Shown here piece after piece: positions 25,775 to 33,209 of a stretch of DNA of 64,000 nucleotides. The notes under the pieces are model-generated. The model was not told the DNA's origin and made no database searches. It saw only the letters and a list, made by a program, of their open reading frames with translations. Both the position numbers and the translations under genes were made by a program. The first letter of the stretch is position 1. Each line of letters opens with the position of its first letter. Where the stretch lies: contig JAFADG010000035.1 of NCBI GenBank assembly GCA_023425025.1, forward strand, positions 1 to 64,000. Reading direction: 5' to 3'. The DNA is from Bacillota bacterium (GTDB taxonomy: Bacteria; Bacillota; Clostridia; Christensenellales; Aristaeellaceae).

Positions 25775-26482
25775 GTGAACATTGTGGATTATGCCATACT
25801 CGCCATCATTGCGCTCAGCGTGCTGTGGGGCTTTTACCGCGGCTTCATACAGTCGGTGCTCAGCATGGGCGCCGTATTGCTGGCCCTGGTGGGCTCGTTT
25901 ATGATCTATCCGCAGATCGCAAACAGCATTCAAAACAATCAGGATTTGGCAAGGTCTCTGATCCACTATACGGACGCGGCTTCGCGGCTGGGCGACCTGG
26001 AGCTGTCCGTGGCCCAGGTGGGGAACCTCACCCAAAGCTCCATCGACAGCATCTTGCAAAACATACAGCTGCCCGCGCCGATGAACACCATATTGCAGTA
26101 CAACCTTACGCATCAGGTGTTTTCCAAGGCCGGCATCAGCACCGTATCGGAATACGTGAACCAGACCATCGTGTCCGTTTCGGTGAACATACTGTGTTTC
26201 TTTTTAACCTTTGTGGTGCTGTTCGTGATTTTATCCATCGTCATCAATATGCTGCGCTGCGTGTTCCGTTTCCCGCTGCTCAAACAGCTGGATTGGCTGG
26301 CCGGCGGGATATTCGGCGCGCTCCGCGGCGTGGTAATGTGCTACGCGCTGTTTGCGCTGATCCCCCTGCTGATGACGGTGGTGCCCTTTGAGCAGTTCAA
26401 CGAACTGGTTTCGCAAAGCGCGCTGGCCAAAGTATTCAACAACGGGGATTTGATCATGTCCATCCTCAACCGCAGGTTATAG
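25775..26482 (+). CDS. CvpA-family membrane protein
   Basis: 235 residues. GTG 25775 is chosen (6 bases after AAGGAGG); ATG 25769 lies on the site itself. The N-terminus NIVDYAILAIIALSVLWGFYRGFIQSV is the CvpA signature, with four membrane helices in all and a longer periplasm-facing loop (50-125). In E. coli CvpA is needed for colicin V production and bile tolerance; elsewhere its role is unclear. Confidence 0.85.
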   Translation: MNIVDYAILAIIALSVLWGFYRGFIQSVLSMGAVLLALVGSFMIYPQIANSIQNNQDLARSLIHYTDAASRLGDLELSVAQVGNLTQSSIDSILQNIQLPAPMNTILQYNLTHQVFSKAGISTVSEYVNQTIVSVSVNILCFFLTFVVLFVILSIVINMLRCVFRFPLLKQLDWLAGGIFGALRGVVMCYALFALIPLLMTVVPFEQFNELVSQSALAKVFNNGDLIMSILNRRL

Positions 26483-26498
26483 GGCAACGGATGCATTA

Positions 26499-26533
26499 CC
26501 GCCCTGCAGGGAGTTGCCTGCAGGGCGGTTTTA
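26499..26533 (+). terminator. Terminator of the CvpA operon
   Basis: CCGCCCTGCAGG pairs with CCTGCAGGGCGG around GAGTTG, then TTTTAT. Confidence 0.8.
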
Positions 26534-26595
26534 TGCATGCGCATGCTGTACGCAGGCCTTTGTAAAGCCGCTGCGAAATTCAGGCTTCCTTGCCG

Positions 26596-26624
26596 TTGTG
26601 CTCGCGGTATCTATCTGCTATAAT
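26596..26624 (+). promoter_or_regulatory. Promoter of the mrnC-thyX-rlmB-sigH cluster
   Basis: TTGTGC 26596-26601, 17 bp, TATAAT 26619-26624, 31 bp before the mrnC start. Confidence 0.72.
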
Positions 26625-26654
26625 GTAGCCACCTATGCACAGGAGGCGAAGGAT

Positions 26655-27062
26655 TTGCTGTTTGCGCCCGAATTTCCGGCGGAGCGGGAGGCTCAGCTGC
26701 TCAGTCCCTTGCAGCTGGCGTATATCGGTGACACCGTCTGGGATTTGATGGTCCGCACCGGCCTTTTGTACACAGGCATGAATGTTCACAGCATGCACTG
26801 CGCCGCCGTCAAACAGGTCAATGCCAAGGCGCAGGCGCAGGCTCTCCTGCGCATTGCGGACTGCTTGACGGAAGAAGAAAAAGATCTGGTGCGCAGGGGC
26901 AGAAACGCCCATTCCCGCCACGGCGCGCCCCGTAACCAGGACCCGGCGGATTACAGCCAGGCCACCGGTTTGGAAACGCTGATCGGCTTTTTGTACCTGA
27001 CAGGCCGTGTGGACAGGCTGAAGGAACTGTACAGTCTCTGTCAGGAGGACGCCTTATCCTGA
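26655..27062 (+). CDS. mrnC: Mini-ribonuclease III
   Basis: 135 residues. TTG 26655 is chosen, 8 bases after AGGAGG; longer readings run through the promoter. It is a single RNase III domain without a dsRNA-binding domain: LAYIGDTVWDLMVRTGLL holds the signature acidic residues, and ATGLETLIGFLYLTGR holds the second acidic pair. MrnC trims the ends of 23S rRNA precursor. The gene order mrnC-thyX-rlmB-sigH is a classical Firmicute arrangement. Confidence 0.93.
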   Translation: MLFAPEFPAEREAQLLSPLQLAYIGDTVWDLMVRTGLLYTGMNVHSMHCAAVKQVNAKAQAQALLRIADCLTEEEKDLVRRGRNAHSRHGAPRNQDPADYSQATGLETLIGFLYLTGRVDRLKELYSLCQEDALS

Positions 27063-27083
27063 TTCGTCCAAAGGAGGAGTTTC

Positions 27084-27821
27084 ATGGCCCGGAGCCGTTT
27101 GAAAGTCGCGCTTTTGCGGCATACCGCCGATATGCAGGAGCTGGTGGCGCTGGGGGCCCGGCTGTGCTATTCCCGGGCGGATGTGGACACACTGAAAAAG
27201 CGCATCGGGGAAAGGGATCAAACCGCGTTTATCCAGCGGGTGATGGATATGGGCCACGATTCGGTCATGGAGCATGCCTCCTTTACCTTTGCGGTAGAGG
27301 GCGTCAGCCGCGTCCTGCTGGCGCAGTTGACCCGCCACCGCATCGCCAGTTTCAGTGTGCAGAGCCAGCGGTATGTATCTTATGCCGGCGGTTTTTCCTA
27401 CATTCTCCCACCGAGAATTGAGGCGCTGGGCGAGGAAGCCGTGAAGGAATACGAGCGGCAGATGGCCACCATGCAGGAATGGTACGAGGGCTGGCAGCAA
27501 AAGCTTGGCACAGGGGAGCAAAGCAACGAGGACGCCCGGTTCGTACTGCCCGGCGCCTGCGAGACCAGGCTGATCATGACCATGAACGTGCGGGAGCTGA
27601 ACCACTTTTTCGCGCTGCGCATGTGCAGCCGCGCCCAGTGGGAAATTCGGGCCATGGCCGGGGAAATGCACAGGCTCTGCCTTGCGGCGGCCCCGCTGCT
27701 GTTTGAAAAGGCCGGCCCCGGCTGTTTAAACGGCCCCTGCCCGGAAGGGGAAAAAACCTGCGGAAAAATGTTGGAAATACGGAAAGAGCGGGAAGCGCTC
27801 TTGCAGTCCATCCGGGGATAA
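27084..27821 (+). CDS. thyX: Flavin-dependent thymidylate synthase ThyX
   Basis: 245 residues, ATG after AAAGGAGGAG. Makes dTMP from dUMP with FAD, NADPH and methylene-tetrahydrofolate. The signature RHR followed by seven residues and S lies at 84-94 (RHRIASFSVQS), with FVLPGACETRLIMTMNVREL and RAQWEIR for nucleotide and flavin binding. No thyA in the window. Confidence 0.95.
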   Translation: MARSRLKVALLRHTADMQELVALGARLCYSRADVDTLKKRIGERDQTAFIQRVMDMGHDSVMEHASFTFAVEGVSRVLLAQLTRHRIASFSVQSQRYVSYAGGFSYILPPRIEALGEEAVKEYERQMATMQEWYEGWQQKLGTGEQSNEDARFVLPGACETRLIMTMNVRELNHFFALRMCSRAQWEIRAMAGEMHRLCLAAAPLLFEKAGPGCLNGPCPEGEKTCGKMLEIRKEREALLQSIRG

Positions 27822-27860
27822 CGATGTCCCGCGTGGCGAAATGACGAGGAGGATCAGCCC

Positions 27861-29195
27861 ATGGCTTTTTACAAGGATTACGACAAGAACAAGAAAAAGG
27901 ACCGCGCCGCATCCGGCTCCTGGAAGGATGAAGGATCCGGCTACAGGCCTTCTTCCAAGGAAGGGTTTGCAAAGCCGGCAAGCAGGCCCGCCCCTAACCG
28001 GGACGGCAGGCGCTTTGACCGCCCCGCCGCCGAGGGGGACAAGCCCCACTTCCGCACGGGCAACGACCATTTTCAAAGCGGCAGGAAGCCCTTTGCCCGG
28101 CCCGCCGGGGACAAGCCCGCCTTCCGCGCAAGGCCGGAGGGCGCAGAGGGTGAAAAGCGGGTCTACGGCCATCCGGCGCCCCGCAGCGACTTCCGTTCCA
28201 GTCCGGAAAAGCCCGCCTTCCGCGTAAGGGCCGATGGTCCGGGGGAGAGGAAGCCCTACGGCCGCCCGGTCCCGCGCAGCGAGTTCCGGCCCAATCCGGA
28301 CAAGCCCGCCTTCCGCGGCCGCCCCGAAAGAGGCGACGGGGAGAAGCGGCCCTTTGGCCGGCCCGCTCCCGCTCGCGAACCGCAATCAGAACCCGCCTAC
28401 AAGCGCCATGAATATAAGCCTGTCGCCCCCGCCGCTCCCGCCTACCAGGAAGAGGCCATCGATCCCAAGGAAAACCTGCTTTCCGGCCGCAATCCCATCC
28501 GGGAGGCCATCAAAAGCGGACGGGATATCGAAAAGCTGCTGGTAGCCAAAGGCGATCTGAGCGGCTCCGCCCGTGAGATCGTCGCCATGGCTAGGGAAGC
28601 ACGCATCCCCGTGCAGGAAGTGGAGCGCGTAAGGCTGGACGAAATCACCAGAAATCATCAGGGCATGCTGGCTTTTGCCTCCGCCTACAAATACGCCGCG
28701 GTGGAGGACATGCTCCGAGAAGCCCGGGAAAAGGGCGAGGACCCCTTCCTGATCCTGCTGGACGGCATCACCGATCCCCATAACCTGGGGGCCATCGTCC
28801 GCACGGCGGAATGCGTGGGTGCCCACGGCGTGATCGTGCCTGAGCGGCGTTCGGTGGGCTTGACCCCCGCCGCGGTAAAGGCCTCCGCCGGCGCGGTGGA
28901 GCATGTGAAGGTCGCCAGGGTGGGCAACCTGACCCGCACCCTGCAGGACCTGCAAAAAGCCGGTCTGTGGATCACCGCCGCCACCACCGACGGCGAGGAT
29001 TTTCAAAAGGCGGACTTGAGCGGCCCCGTGGCCCTGGTCATCGGCTCGGAGGGCGAGGGCATCAGCCGCCTGGTGCAGGAACATTGCGACAGGGTGGTAT
29101 CGCTGCCGCTGAAGGGCCAAATCGGCTCCCTGAACGCATCCGTTGCCGCCGGCGTACTGATGTATGCCGTACTGCAAAAAAGGAACAAAGGATAA
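27861..29195 (+). CDS. rlmB: TrmH-family 23S rRNA Gm methyltransferase with long disordered N-terminal extension
   Basis: 444 residues, ATG 9 bases after GAGGAGG. The catalytic part starts near 205 (LLSGRNPIREAIKSGRDIEKLL) and has the SpoU knot motifs: ILLDGITDPHNLGAIVRTAE, VALVIGSEGEGISRLV and LPLKGQIGSLNASVAAGVLMY. RlmB methylates the ribose of G2251 in 23S rRNA. The first 190 residues are unlike normal RlmB: highly charged, rich in Arg, Pro, Gly and Phe, with three imperfect copies of KPAFR...(E/G)xKR.(Y/F)GRP.PR. This looks like an RNA-binding, disordered RGG-like tail. Confidence 0.9.
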   Translation: MAFYKDYDKNKKKDRAASGSWKDEGSGYRPSSKEGFAKPASRPAPNRDGRRFDRPAAEGDKPHFRTGNDHFQSGRKPFARPAGDKPAFRARPEGAEGEKRVYGHPAPRSDFRSSPEKPAFRVRADGPGERKPYGRPVPRSEFRPNPDKPAFRGRPERGDGEKRPFGRPAPAREPQSEPAYKRHEYKPVAPAAPAYQEEAIDPKENLLSGRNPIREAIKSGRDIEKLLVAKGDLSGSAREIVAMAREARIPVQEVERVRLDEITRNHQGMLAFASAYKYAAVEDMLREAREKGEDPFLILLDGITDPHNLGAIVRTAECVGAHGVIVPERRSVGLTPAAVKASAGAVEHVKVARVGNLTRTLQDLQKAGLWITAATTDGEDFQKADLSGPVALVIGSEGEGISRLVQEHCDRVVSLPLKGQIGSLNASVAAGVLMYAVLQKRNKG

Positions 29196-29221
29196 ATCGT
29201 TATAAAAGGACAGGGAATGGG

Positions 29222-29905
29222 ATGACGGAGCAAAACCGCAGCATCATGCCCAGGGAGGAAGGGGAGACCCCGGCATCGGGAGGGGAAGGTTTGTTTGCCG
29301 CCCTTGCCGACGAGGAGATCGTGACCATGGCCCAGGAGGCCGACGGCAACGCCCTGGAGTACCTGCTGAACAAGTACAAGAATTTTGTGCGTAGCAAGGC
29401 GCGCAGCTATTTCCTCATTGGCGCCGACCATGAGGACATCGTGCAGGAGGGCATGATCGGCCTGTACAAGGCGATCCGCGATTTCAAGCACGACAAGCTG
29501 TCCTCCTTCCGCGCTTTTGCGGAGCTGTGCATCACCCGTCAGATCATTACGGCGATCAAGACCGCCACCAGGCAAAAGCATATCCCCTTGAACAGCTATG
29601 TTTCTTTAAACAAGCCGCTGTACGATGAGGAATCCGACCGCACGCTGCTGGATGTGATCATCGAGGGCCGGGCCACCAATCCCGAGGAGCTGCTCATCAG
29701 CCAGGAGGATTTGATGAGCATTAGGGACAAAATCGATGAGGTGCTGTCCAGCCTGGAGCAGGAGGTTCTGGCGGCCTACCTGGATGGGGAAAGTTATCAG
29801 GAGATCGCCGAAAACCTGGGCCGGCATGTAAAATCCATCGACAACGCGCTGCAGCGCGTCAAGCGCAAGCTGGAAAAGTTTCTGGAGGAAAACCATAAAG
29901 CCTGA
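29222..29905 (+). CDS. sigH: RNA polymerase sigma factor SigH
   Basis: 227 residues, ATG 29222 after AGGG; longer in-frame readings overlap rlmB. Region 2 is ALEYLLNKYKNFVRSKARSY through DHEDIVQEGMIGLYKAIRDF (core and -10 contact); region 4 is LSSLEQEVLAAYLDGESYQEIAENLGRHVKSIDNALQRVKRKL, a helix-turn-helix. Order and length match SigH, which drives early sporulation and competence genes in Bacillus. Its presence suggests a spore-forming ancestry, but no sporulation gene lies here. Confidence 0.92.
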   Translation: MTEQNRSIMPREEGETPASGGEGLFAALADEEIVTMAQEADGNALEYLLNKYKNFVRSKARSYFLIGADHEDIVQEGMIGLYKAIRDFKHDKLSSFRAFAELCITRQIITAIKTATRQKHIPLNSYVSLNKPLYDEESDRTLLDVIIEGRATNPEELLISQEDLMSIRDKIDEVLSSLEQEVLAAYLDGESYQEIAENLGRHVKSIDNALQRVKRKLEKFLEENHKA

Positions 29906-29998
29906 TCCAAATGCCACGGATTTTTACCGTGCCGCAGGCTGCGCACAGGCCACGTATCGCAGCCGGCGGCCGGCGGGGCAAGAATCCCGCGGCTGTCA

Positions 29999-30040
29999 AA
30001 AGGAGTTTGCGCTGTAACACCTGGCGCAGATTCCTTTTTT
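29999..30040 (+). terminator. Terminator after sigH
   Basis: GGAGTTTGCGC pairs with GCGCAGATTCC (two G-U type positions), followed by TTTTTT. The preceding 29906-29998 is GC-rich with short hairpins such as CACGG/CCGTG. Confidence 0.7.
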
Positions 30041-30077
30041 CCATTTTGAACAAGCGCTTGCGCGCTTGCAGCGGTAC

Positions 30078-30106
30078 TTGTAAATTGCAGTTGCAATGTG
30101 TATAAT
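30078..30106 (+). promoter_or_regulatory. Promoter of murA
   Basis: TTGTAA 30078-30083, 17 bp, TATAAT 30101-30106. Confidence 0.75.
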
Positions 30107-30137
30107 GAATAGTATGCTCTGTATGATAGCAGTAGCA

Positions 30138-30166
30138 TGGACTTCTTTTTTCCAAAAGAAGGTCCA
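30138..30166 (+). promoter_or_regulatory. Hairpin in the murA leader
   Basis: TGGACTTCTTTT pairs with AAAAGAAGGTCCA, in the transcribed leader about 65 bases before the start codon. No U tract follows, so it is not a plain terminator; role unknown. Confidence 0.5.
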
Positions 30167-30202
30167 GGCATCCCTTGACTTTTCGTCCGGGGATTTAAGT
30201 CC

Positions 30203-30235
30203 AAGGAGGTGACCTGGCGTAAAGCCAGCGGTATG
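30203..30235 (+). promoter_or_regulatory. Split ribosome site of murA: Shine-Dalgarno, hairpin, ATG
   Basis: AAGGAGG (30203-30209) is 23 bases from ATG 30233, too far for normal initiation. Between them CTGGC-GTAAA-GCCAG (30214-30228) forms a hairpin; removing its 15 bases leaves 8, the usual spacing. The same design occurs at 46323-46366. Confidence 0.55.
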
Positions 30236-31498
30236 GCGGACACAGAAAGAATGCTGATTACCGGCGGAACGCCGCTGATGGGGGAAACCAGGGTAAGCGG
30301 CGGCAAAAACACATCGGTAGCGGTCATTCCTGCGATACTTTTAAGCAGCGAGCCCTGCACCATTGAAAACTTGCCGGATATCGAAGACGTGAACGCCCTT
30401 ACTGCCATTCTCCGTTCCCTGGGCGCAAAGGTCGTCTATGAACCGGGAAAGTTTATGACGGTGGATCCGCGGCCGGCGGAAGGCACCTATGTTTCCTACC
30501 AGCATACCCAGCGCCTCCGGGCCAGCTATTATCTTTTGGGCGCGCTGCTGGGCCGCGGCTGCAAGGCGGAAGTGGCCTATCCCGGCGGATGCGATCTTGG
30601 CAGCCGGCCCATCGACCAGCACCTAAAGGGCCTGTCCGCCCTGGGCGCCGAAATCGAGGAGCGCGGCGGCATGGTGTATGCCCAGTGCCAGAAGCTTACC
30701 GGCGCGGACGTGTTCTTTGATCTGGTCACCGTAGGCGGCACCATCAATATCATGCTGGCCGCCGTAAAGGCTGCCGGCACCACGCTGATCTACAATGCGG
30801 CCAAGGAACCCCACATCGTAGACTTGGCCAACTTTTTGAACAGCATGGGCGCCAACATCAAGGGCGCCGGCACAGACATCATCCGCATCCGCGGCGTGCA
30901 AAAGCTGCACGGCTGCACCTATACCGTGATCCCCGACCAAATTGAAACCGGCACGCTAATGATCGCCGCCGCCGCCACCCGGGGGGACGTGGTCATACGG
31001 GGCTGCATTCCCACCCACATGGAGGCGCTGTCCGCCAAGCTGCTGGAGATGGGCGTACGGGTCACCGACAGCGACGACGCCATCCGCGTCCGCACCGTCA
31101 GCCCGCATCGGGCTGTCAACTTCAAAACGCAGGTATATCCGGGTTTCCCCACCGATCTGCAGCAGCCCATGTCGGCGCTACTCACGACTGCCCATGGCAC
31201 CAGCATCGTGACGGAAACCATTTATGAGCAGCGCTTCAAGCACCTGGAGGAAATACGCCGCATGGGCTCCAGGGTGCGCATTGTGGACAGGACAGCGCTG
31301 ATAGAGGGCGTGCCGCAGCTTTTCGGCGCGCCGGTGGTCGCCACCGACCTTCGGGCCGGAGCGGCCTTGGTGGTGGCCGGGCTGATGGCCAAGGGCGTCA
31401 CCGAGATTTATGAGCCCAGCCATATCGACCGCGGCTATGAGCATATTGAACAAAAGCTGCGTGCCCTTGGGGCCAACATCCGCCGGGACAAAGCATGA
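30233..31498 (+). CDS. murA: UDP-N-acetylglucosamine 1-carboxyvinyltransferase
   Basis: 421 residues from ATG 30233; GTG 30209 would also be in frame but overlaps the ribosome site. First committed step of peptidoglycan synthesis: transfers enolpyruvate from PEP to UDP-GlcNAc in the cytoplasm. GETRVSGGKN holds the K25-N26 pair, and YPGGCDLGSRP carries C120, the residue attacked by fosfomycin. PTDLQQPMSALL is the conserved uridine-binding loop. The length matches the family (about 420). Firmicutes often have two copies; the second is not in view. Confidence 0.93.
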   Translation: MADTERMLITGGTPLMGETRVSGGKNTSVAVIPAILLSSEPCTIENLPDIEDVNALTAILRSLGAKVVYEPGKFMTVDPRPAEGTYVSYQHTQRLRASYYLLGALLGRGCKAEVAYPGGCDLGSRPIDQHLKGLSALGAEIEERGGMVYAQCQKLTGADVFFDLVTVGGTINIMLAAVKAAGTTLIYNAAKEPHIVDLANFLNSMGANIKGAGTDIIRIRGVQKLHGCTYTVIPDQIETGTLMIAAAATRGDVVIRGCIPTHMEALSAKLLEMGVRVTDSDDAIRVRTVSPHRAVNFKTQVYPGFPTDLQQPMSALLTTAHGTSIVTETIYEQRFKHLEEIRRMGSRVRIVDRTALIEGVPQLFGAPVVATDLRAGAALVVAGLMAKGVTEIYEPSHIDRGYEHIEQKLRALGANIRRDKA

Positions 31499-31545
31499 TC
31501 CGGCGGGCTTGAGGGAGGTGACGGCTTACGACAAGCGCCTTTGAA

Positions 31546-32046
31546 TTGCTGGGCTTGAAAAGCGATGCTGACGCCCAGCAGGTGCGCTCTGCTTACCGTG
31601 CAAAAGTCAAAAGCTGCCATCCCGACCAGTTTACAGACGTCGAGGAGCAGAAAAGAGCCCAGGAGCAGCTGATCGCGCTGAACCTGGCCTATGAGGAAGC
31701 GCTTCGGATCGCCTCGGAAAAACGGGTGGGGTTCAATCTCATCTCCCAGGAAGAAGCCAAGCGTTTCGCCATCAAGCTGATGGAGCAGGGCAACCTGGAA
31801 AGCGCCCTTCGCCAGTTGTGCCGGGCGGAAACAAAGGACAGCGACTGGTTCTATTTGCAGGGGCAGATATTGATGGGTATGCGCCAGTGGGAAACGGCCC
31901 ACCAAAGCTACCGCGAGGCGGTGCGGCGGGAGCCCGAAAACCTGCGGTTCCGCCAGGGCGCGCTGGACGCGGCGCTGGCCATGAAGCGGCACAAACTGCT
32001 GCACTACCGGCTGGCGGAATGGATCAAGGATTTGGTGAAAAAATAA
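31546..32046 (+). CDS. J-domain protein with C-terminal TPR-like helices
   Basis: At least 166 residues. J domain at the N-terminus: LGLKSDADAQQVRSAYRAKVKSCHPDQF with the HPD triad that stimulates DnaK; then two TPR-like helical pairs (LMEQGNLESALRQLCRAE, GMRQWETAHQSYREAVRREPENL). Start problem: the frame closes at a TGA just after GGGAGG (31513-31518) and contains no ATG or GTG. TTG 31546 is the only standard start but is 27 bases from that site. ACG 31528, 9 bases away, would give a complete helix I (TTSAFELLG). Either ACG initiates, or the base is altered. Confidence 0.8.
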   Translation: MLGLKSDADAQQVRSAYRAKVKSCHPDQFTDVEEQKRAQEQLIALNLAYEEALRIASEKRVGFNLISQEEAKRFAIKLMEQGNLESALRQLCRAETKDSDWFYLQGQILMGMRQWETAHQSYREAVRREPENLRFRQGALDAALAMKRHKLLHYRLAEWIKDLVKK

Positions 32047-32083
32047 AAGGCACGCCTTTTGATGAAAGAGACGTGCTTTTCTT
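32045..32083. terminator. Bidirectional terminator between convergent genes
   Basis: GGCACG and CGTGC arms flanked by A and T runs on both sides (AAAAGG before, TTTTCTT after). Confidence 0.6.
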
Positions 32084-32084
32084 A

Positions 32085-32495
32085 TTACTCCTTTTCTTGT
32101 TTACGCTTTTCGCGCATCATCCGCGCAAAGGCTTCCCGCTCCTTCGCAAGCTCCGCCAGCAAATCGCAAAAGCGCCAATCCCTATTGCCCGGTGTCAGCA
32201 CAGCCTTCATGCCGGCGGCGCCGGCGCTTTTTTCCCGCAGGAGGGCCAGGGCTTCCCGCAGGCGCTGTTCCGAAAAGCCGCAGAACACCATGGCGCTTAC
32301 GGAAGAAGGCTCCACCATTGGCGGGCAGGCGTCCAAAGCGTCCAGCCCGGCCAGCGCGCCTACGCGCAGCCCCACTTCCTGGGGCAGCACTTCTTTAAAG
32401 GGGGTGCCCGCATCCCGAAGCACCGTTTGGACACGGTCGCCCTCCGCTTGAGCGGCTGAAAACCCGTACAGCAAAACCAATTCCTGTGAACCCAT
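32085..32495 (-). CDS. DUF3783-family protein
   Basis: 136 residues, last gene of a four-gene minus-strand operon, 6 bp after the GtrA-like gene; weak ribosome site. The core AMVFCGFSEQRLREALALLRE and MKAVLTPGNRDWRFCDLLAELAKERE are the DUF3783 pattern. The N-terminus resembles a small alpha/beta domain (LVLLYGFS). A cytoplasmic protein of unknown function in Clostridia. Confidence 0.75.
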   Translation of the reverse strand: MGSQELVLLYGFSAAQAEGDRVQTVLRDAGTPFKEVLPQEVGLRVGALAGLDALDACPPMVEPSSVSAMVFCGFSEQRLREALALLREKSAGAAGMKAVLTPGNRDWRFCDLLAELAKEREAFARMMREKRKQEKE

Positions 32496-32501
32496 AAATC
32501 G

Positions 32502-32978
32502 CTACACTTTCTTTTTGAAGATGACCAGCTTGCTGGCCACATAGTTGAAAATGACCACCAGCACGTTCATGGCCAACTTGGCAATGAATTCGTTCATGTC
32601 CAGAACCTGTATGCACAGCGCCAGCCCGGCCAGATCAAACAGCAAAAGGGACAGGACCCTGGCTCCGAAAAAGGATGCGATCTCCTTCAGCAGCTCGTAC
32701 CGCTCCAAATTTCGCGTGCGGAACACATACAGCTTGTTGCCCACATAGGCAAAGGTAACAGCCGCGATCCAGGCAAGGACGCTGGCTATATAATACCAAT
32801 ACACAGGAACATGAAACCATAGAACAGATTCCCAAAGAACCTGCCTGGGCGGCACAACGAGAATCAGCCCGCCGTACACCAACAGATTCACGCCGGTGGT
32901 CAGTATGCCGAACACCAGGTAGAGTATGATCTCCCGCCTGCGTTCTTTGTCATTCATCAGGGATTTGAATGCTTCCAT
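32502..32978 (-). CDS. GtrA-family membrane protein
   Basis: 158 residues, ATG after AGGAGATCAGCT. Four membrane helices: the first is ILYLVFGILTTGVNLLVYGGL and the second contains AWIAAVTFAYVGNKLYVF, the GtrA signature. GtrA proteins are thought to flip lipid-linked sugars across the membrane. Location beside a large polytopic protein that resembles sugar transferases supports a role in envelope glycosylation. Confidence 0.87.
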   Translation of the reverse strand: MEAFKSLMNDKERRREIILYLVFGILTTGVNLLVYGGLILVVPPRQVLWESVLWFHVPVYWYYIASVLAWIAAVTFAYVGNKLYVFRTRNLERYELLKEIASFFGARVLSLLLFDLAGLALCIQVLDMNEFIAKLAMNVLVVIFNYVASKLVIFKKKV

Positions 32979-32988
32979 AGCTGATCTC

Positions 32989-33207
32989 CTATTCCGATTC
33001 CCCCGTGTCGCCCCTGTGATAGCCGGCGGACAAAAGGCACTGCATGGGCAAGGTGCGGGGCTTTTTTTGTTTGGCAGAGGTAAAGGTGAATTCCTCCGAA
33101 TTATAATCGAGGATGGCGATATTTTGCTGCATCATTTGCCCATCTATCAGCAAAATGGCTTTGATGCGCCGGCCATGGGCCATGGAATAGCGCAAAAACT
33201 CTTCCAC
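32989..33207 (-). CDS. Small conserved-looking protein of unknown function
   Basis: 72 residues, GTG start 6 bases after GGAGGG, two bases after the previous stop. EEFLRYSMAHGRRIKAILLIDG followed by NIAILDYNSEEFTF looks like a small beta-barrel with an SM-like or WYL-like strand pattern, then RTLPMQCLLSAGYHRGD. Family not recognised. Operon position supports it. Confidence 0.65.
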   Translation of the reverse strand: MEEFLRYSMAHGRRIKAILLIDGQMMQQNIAILDYNSEEFTFTSAKQKKPRTLPMQCLLSAGYHRGDTGESE

Positions 33208-33209
33208 CG

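Noticed and set aside
28967..29221. N-terminal extension of SigH
   Set aside because: This part overlaps rlmB in another frame and has no SigH similarity; ATG 29222 has its own ribosome site.
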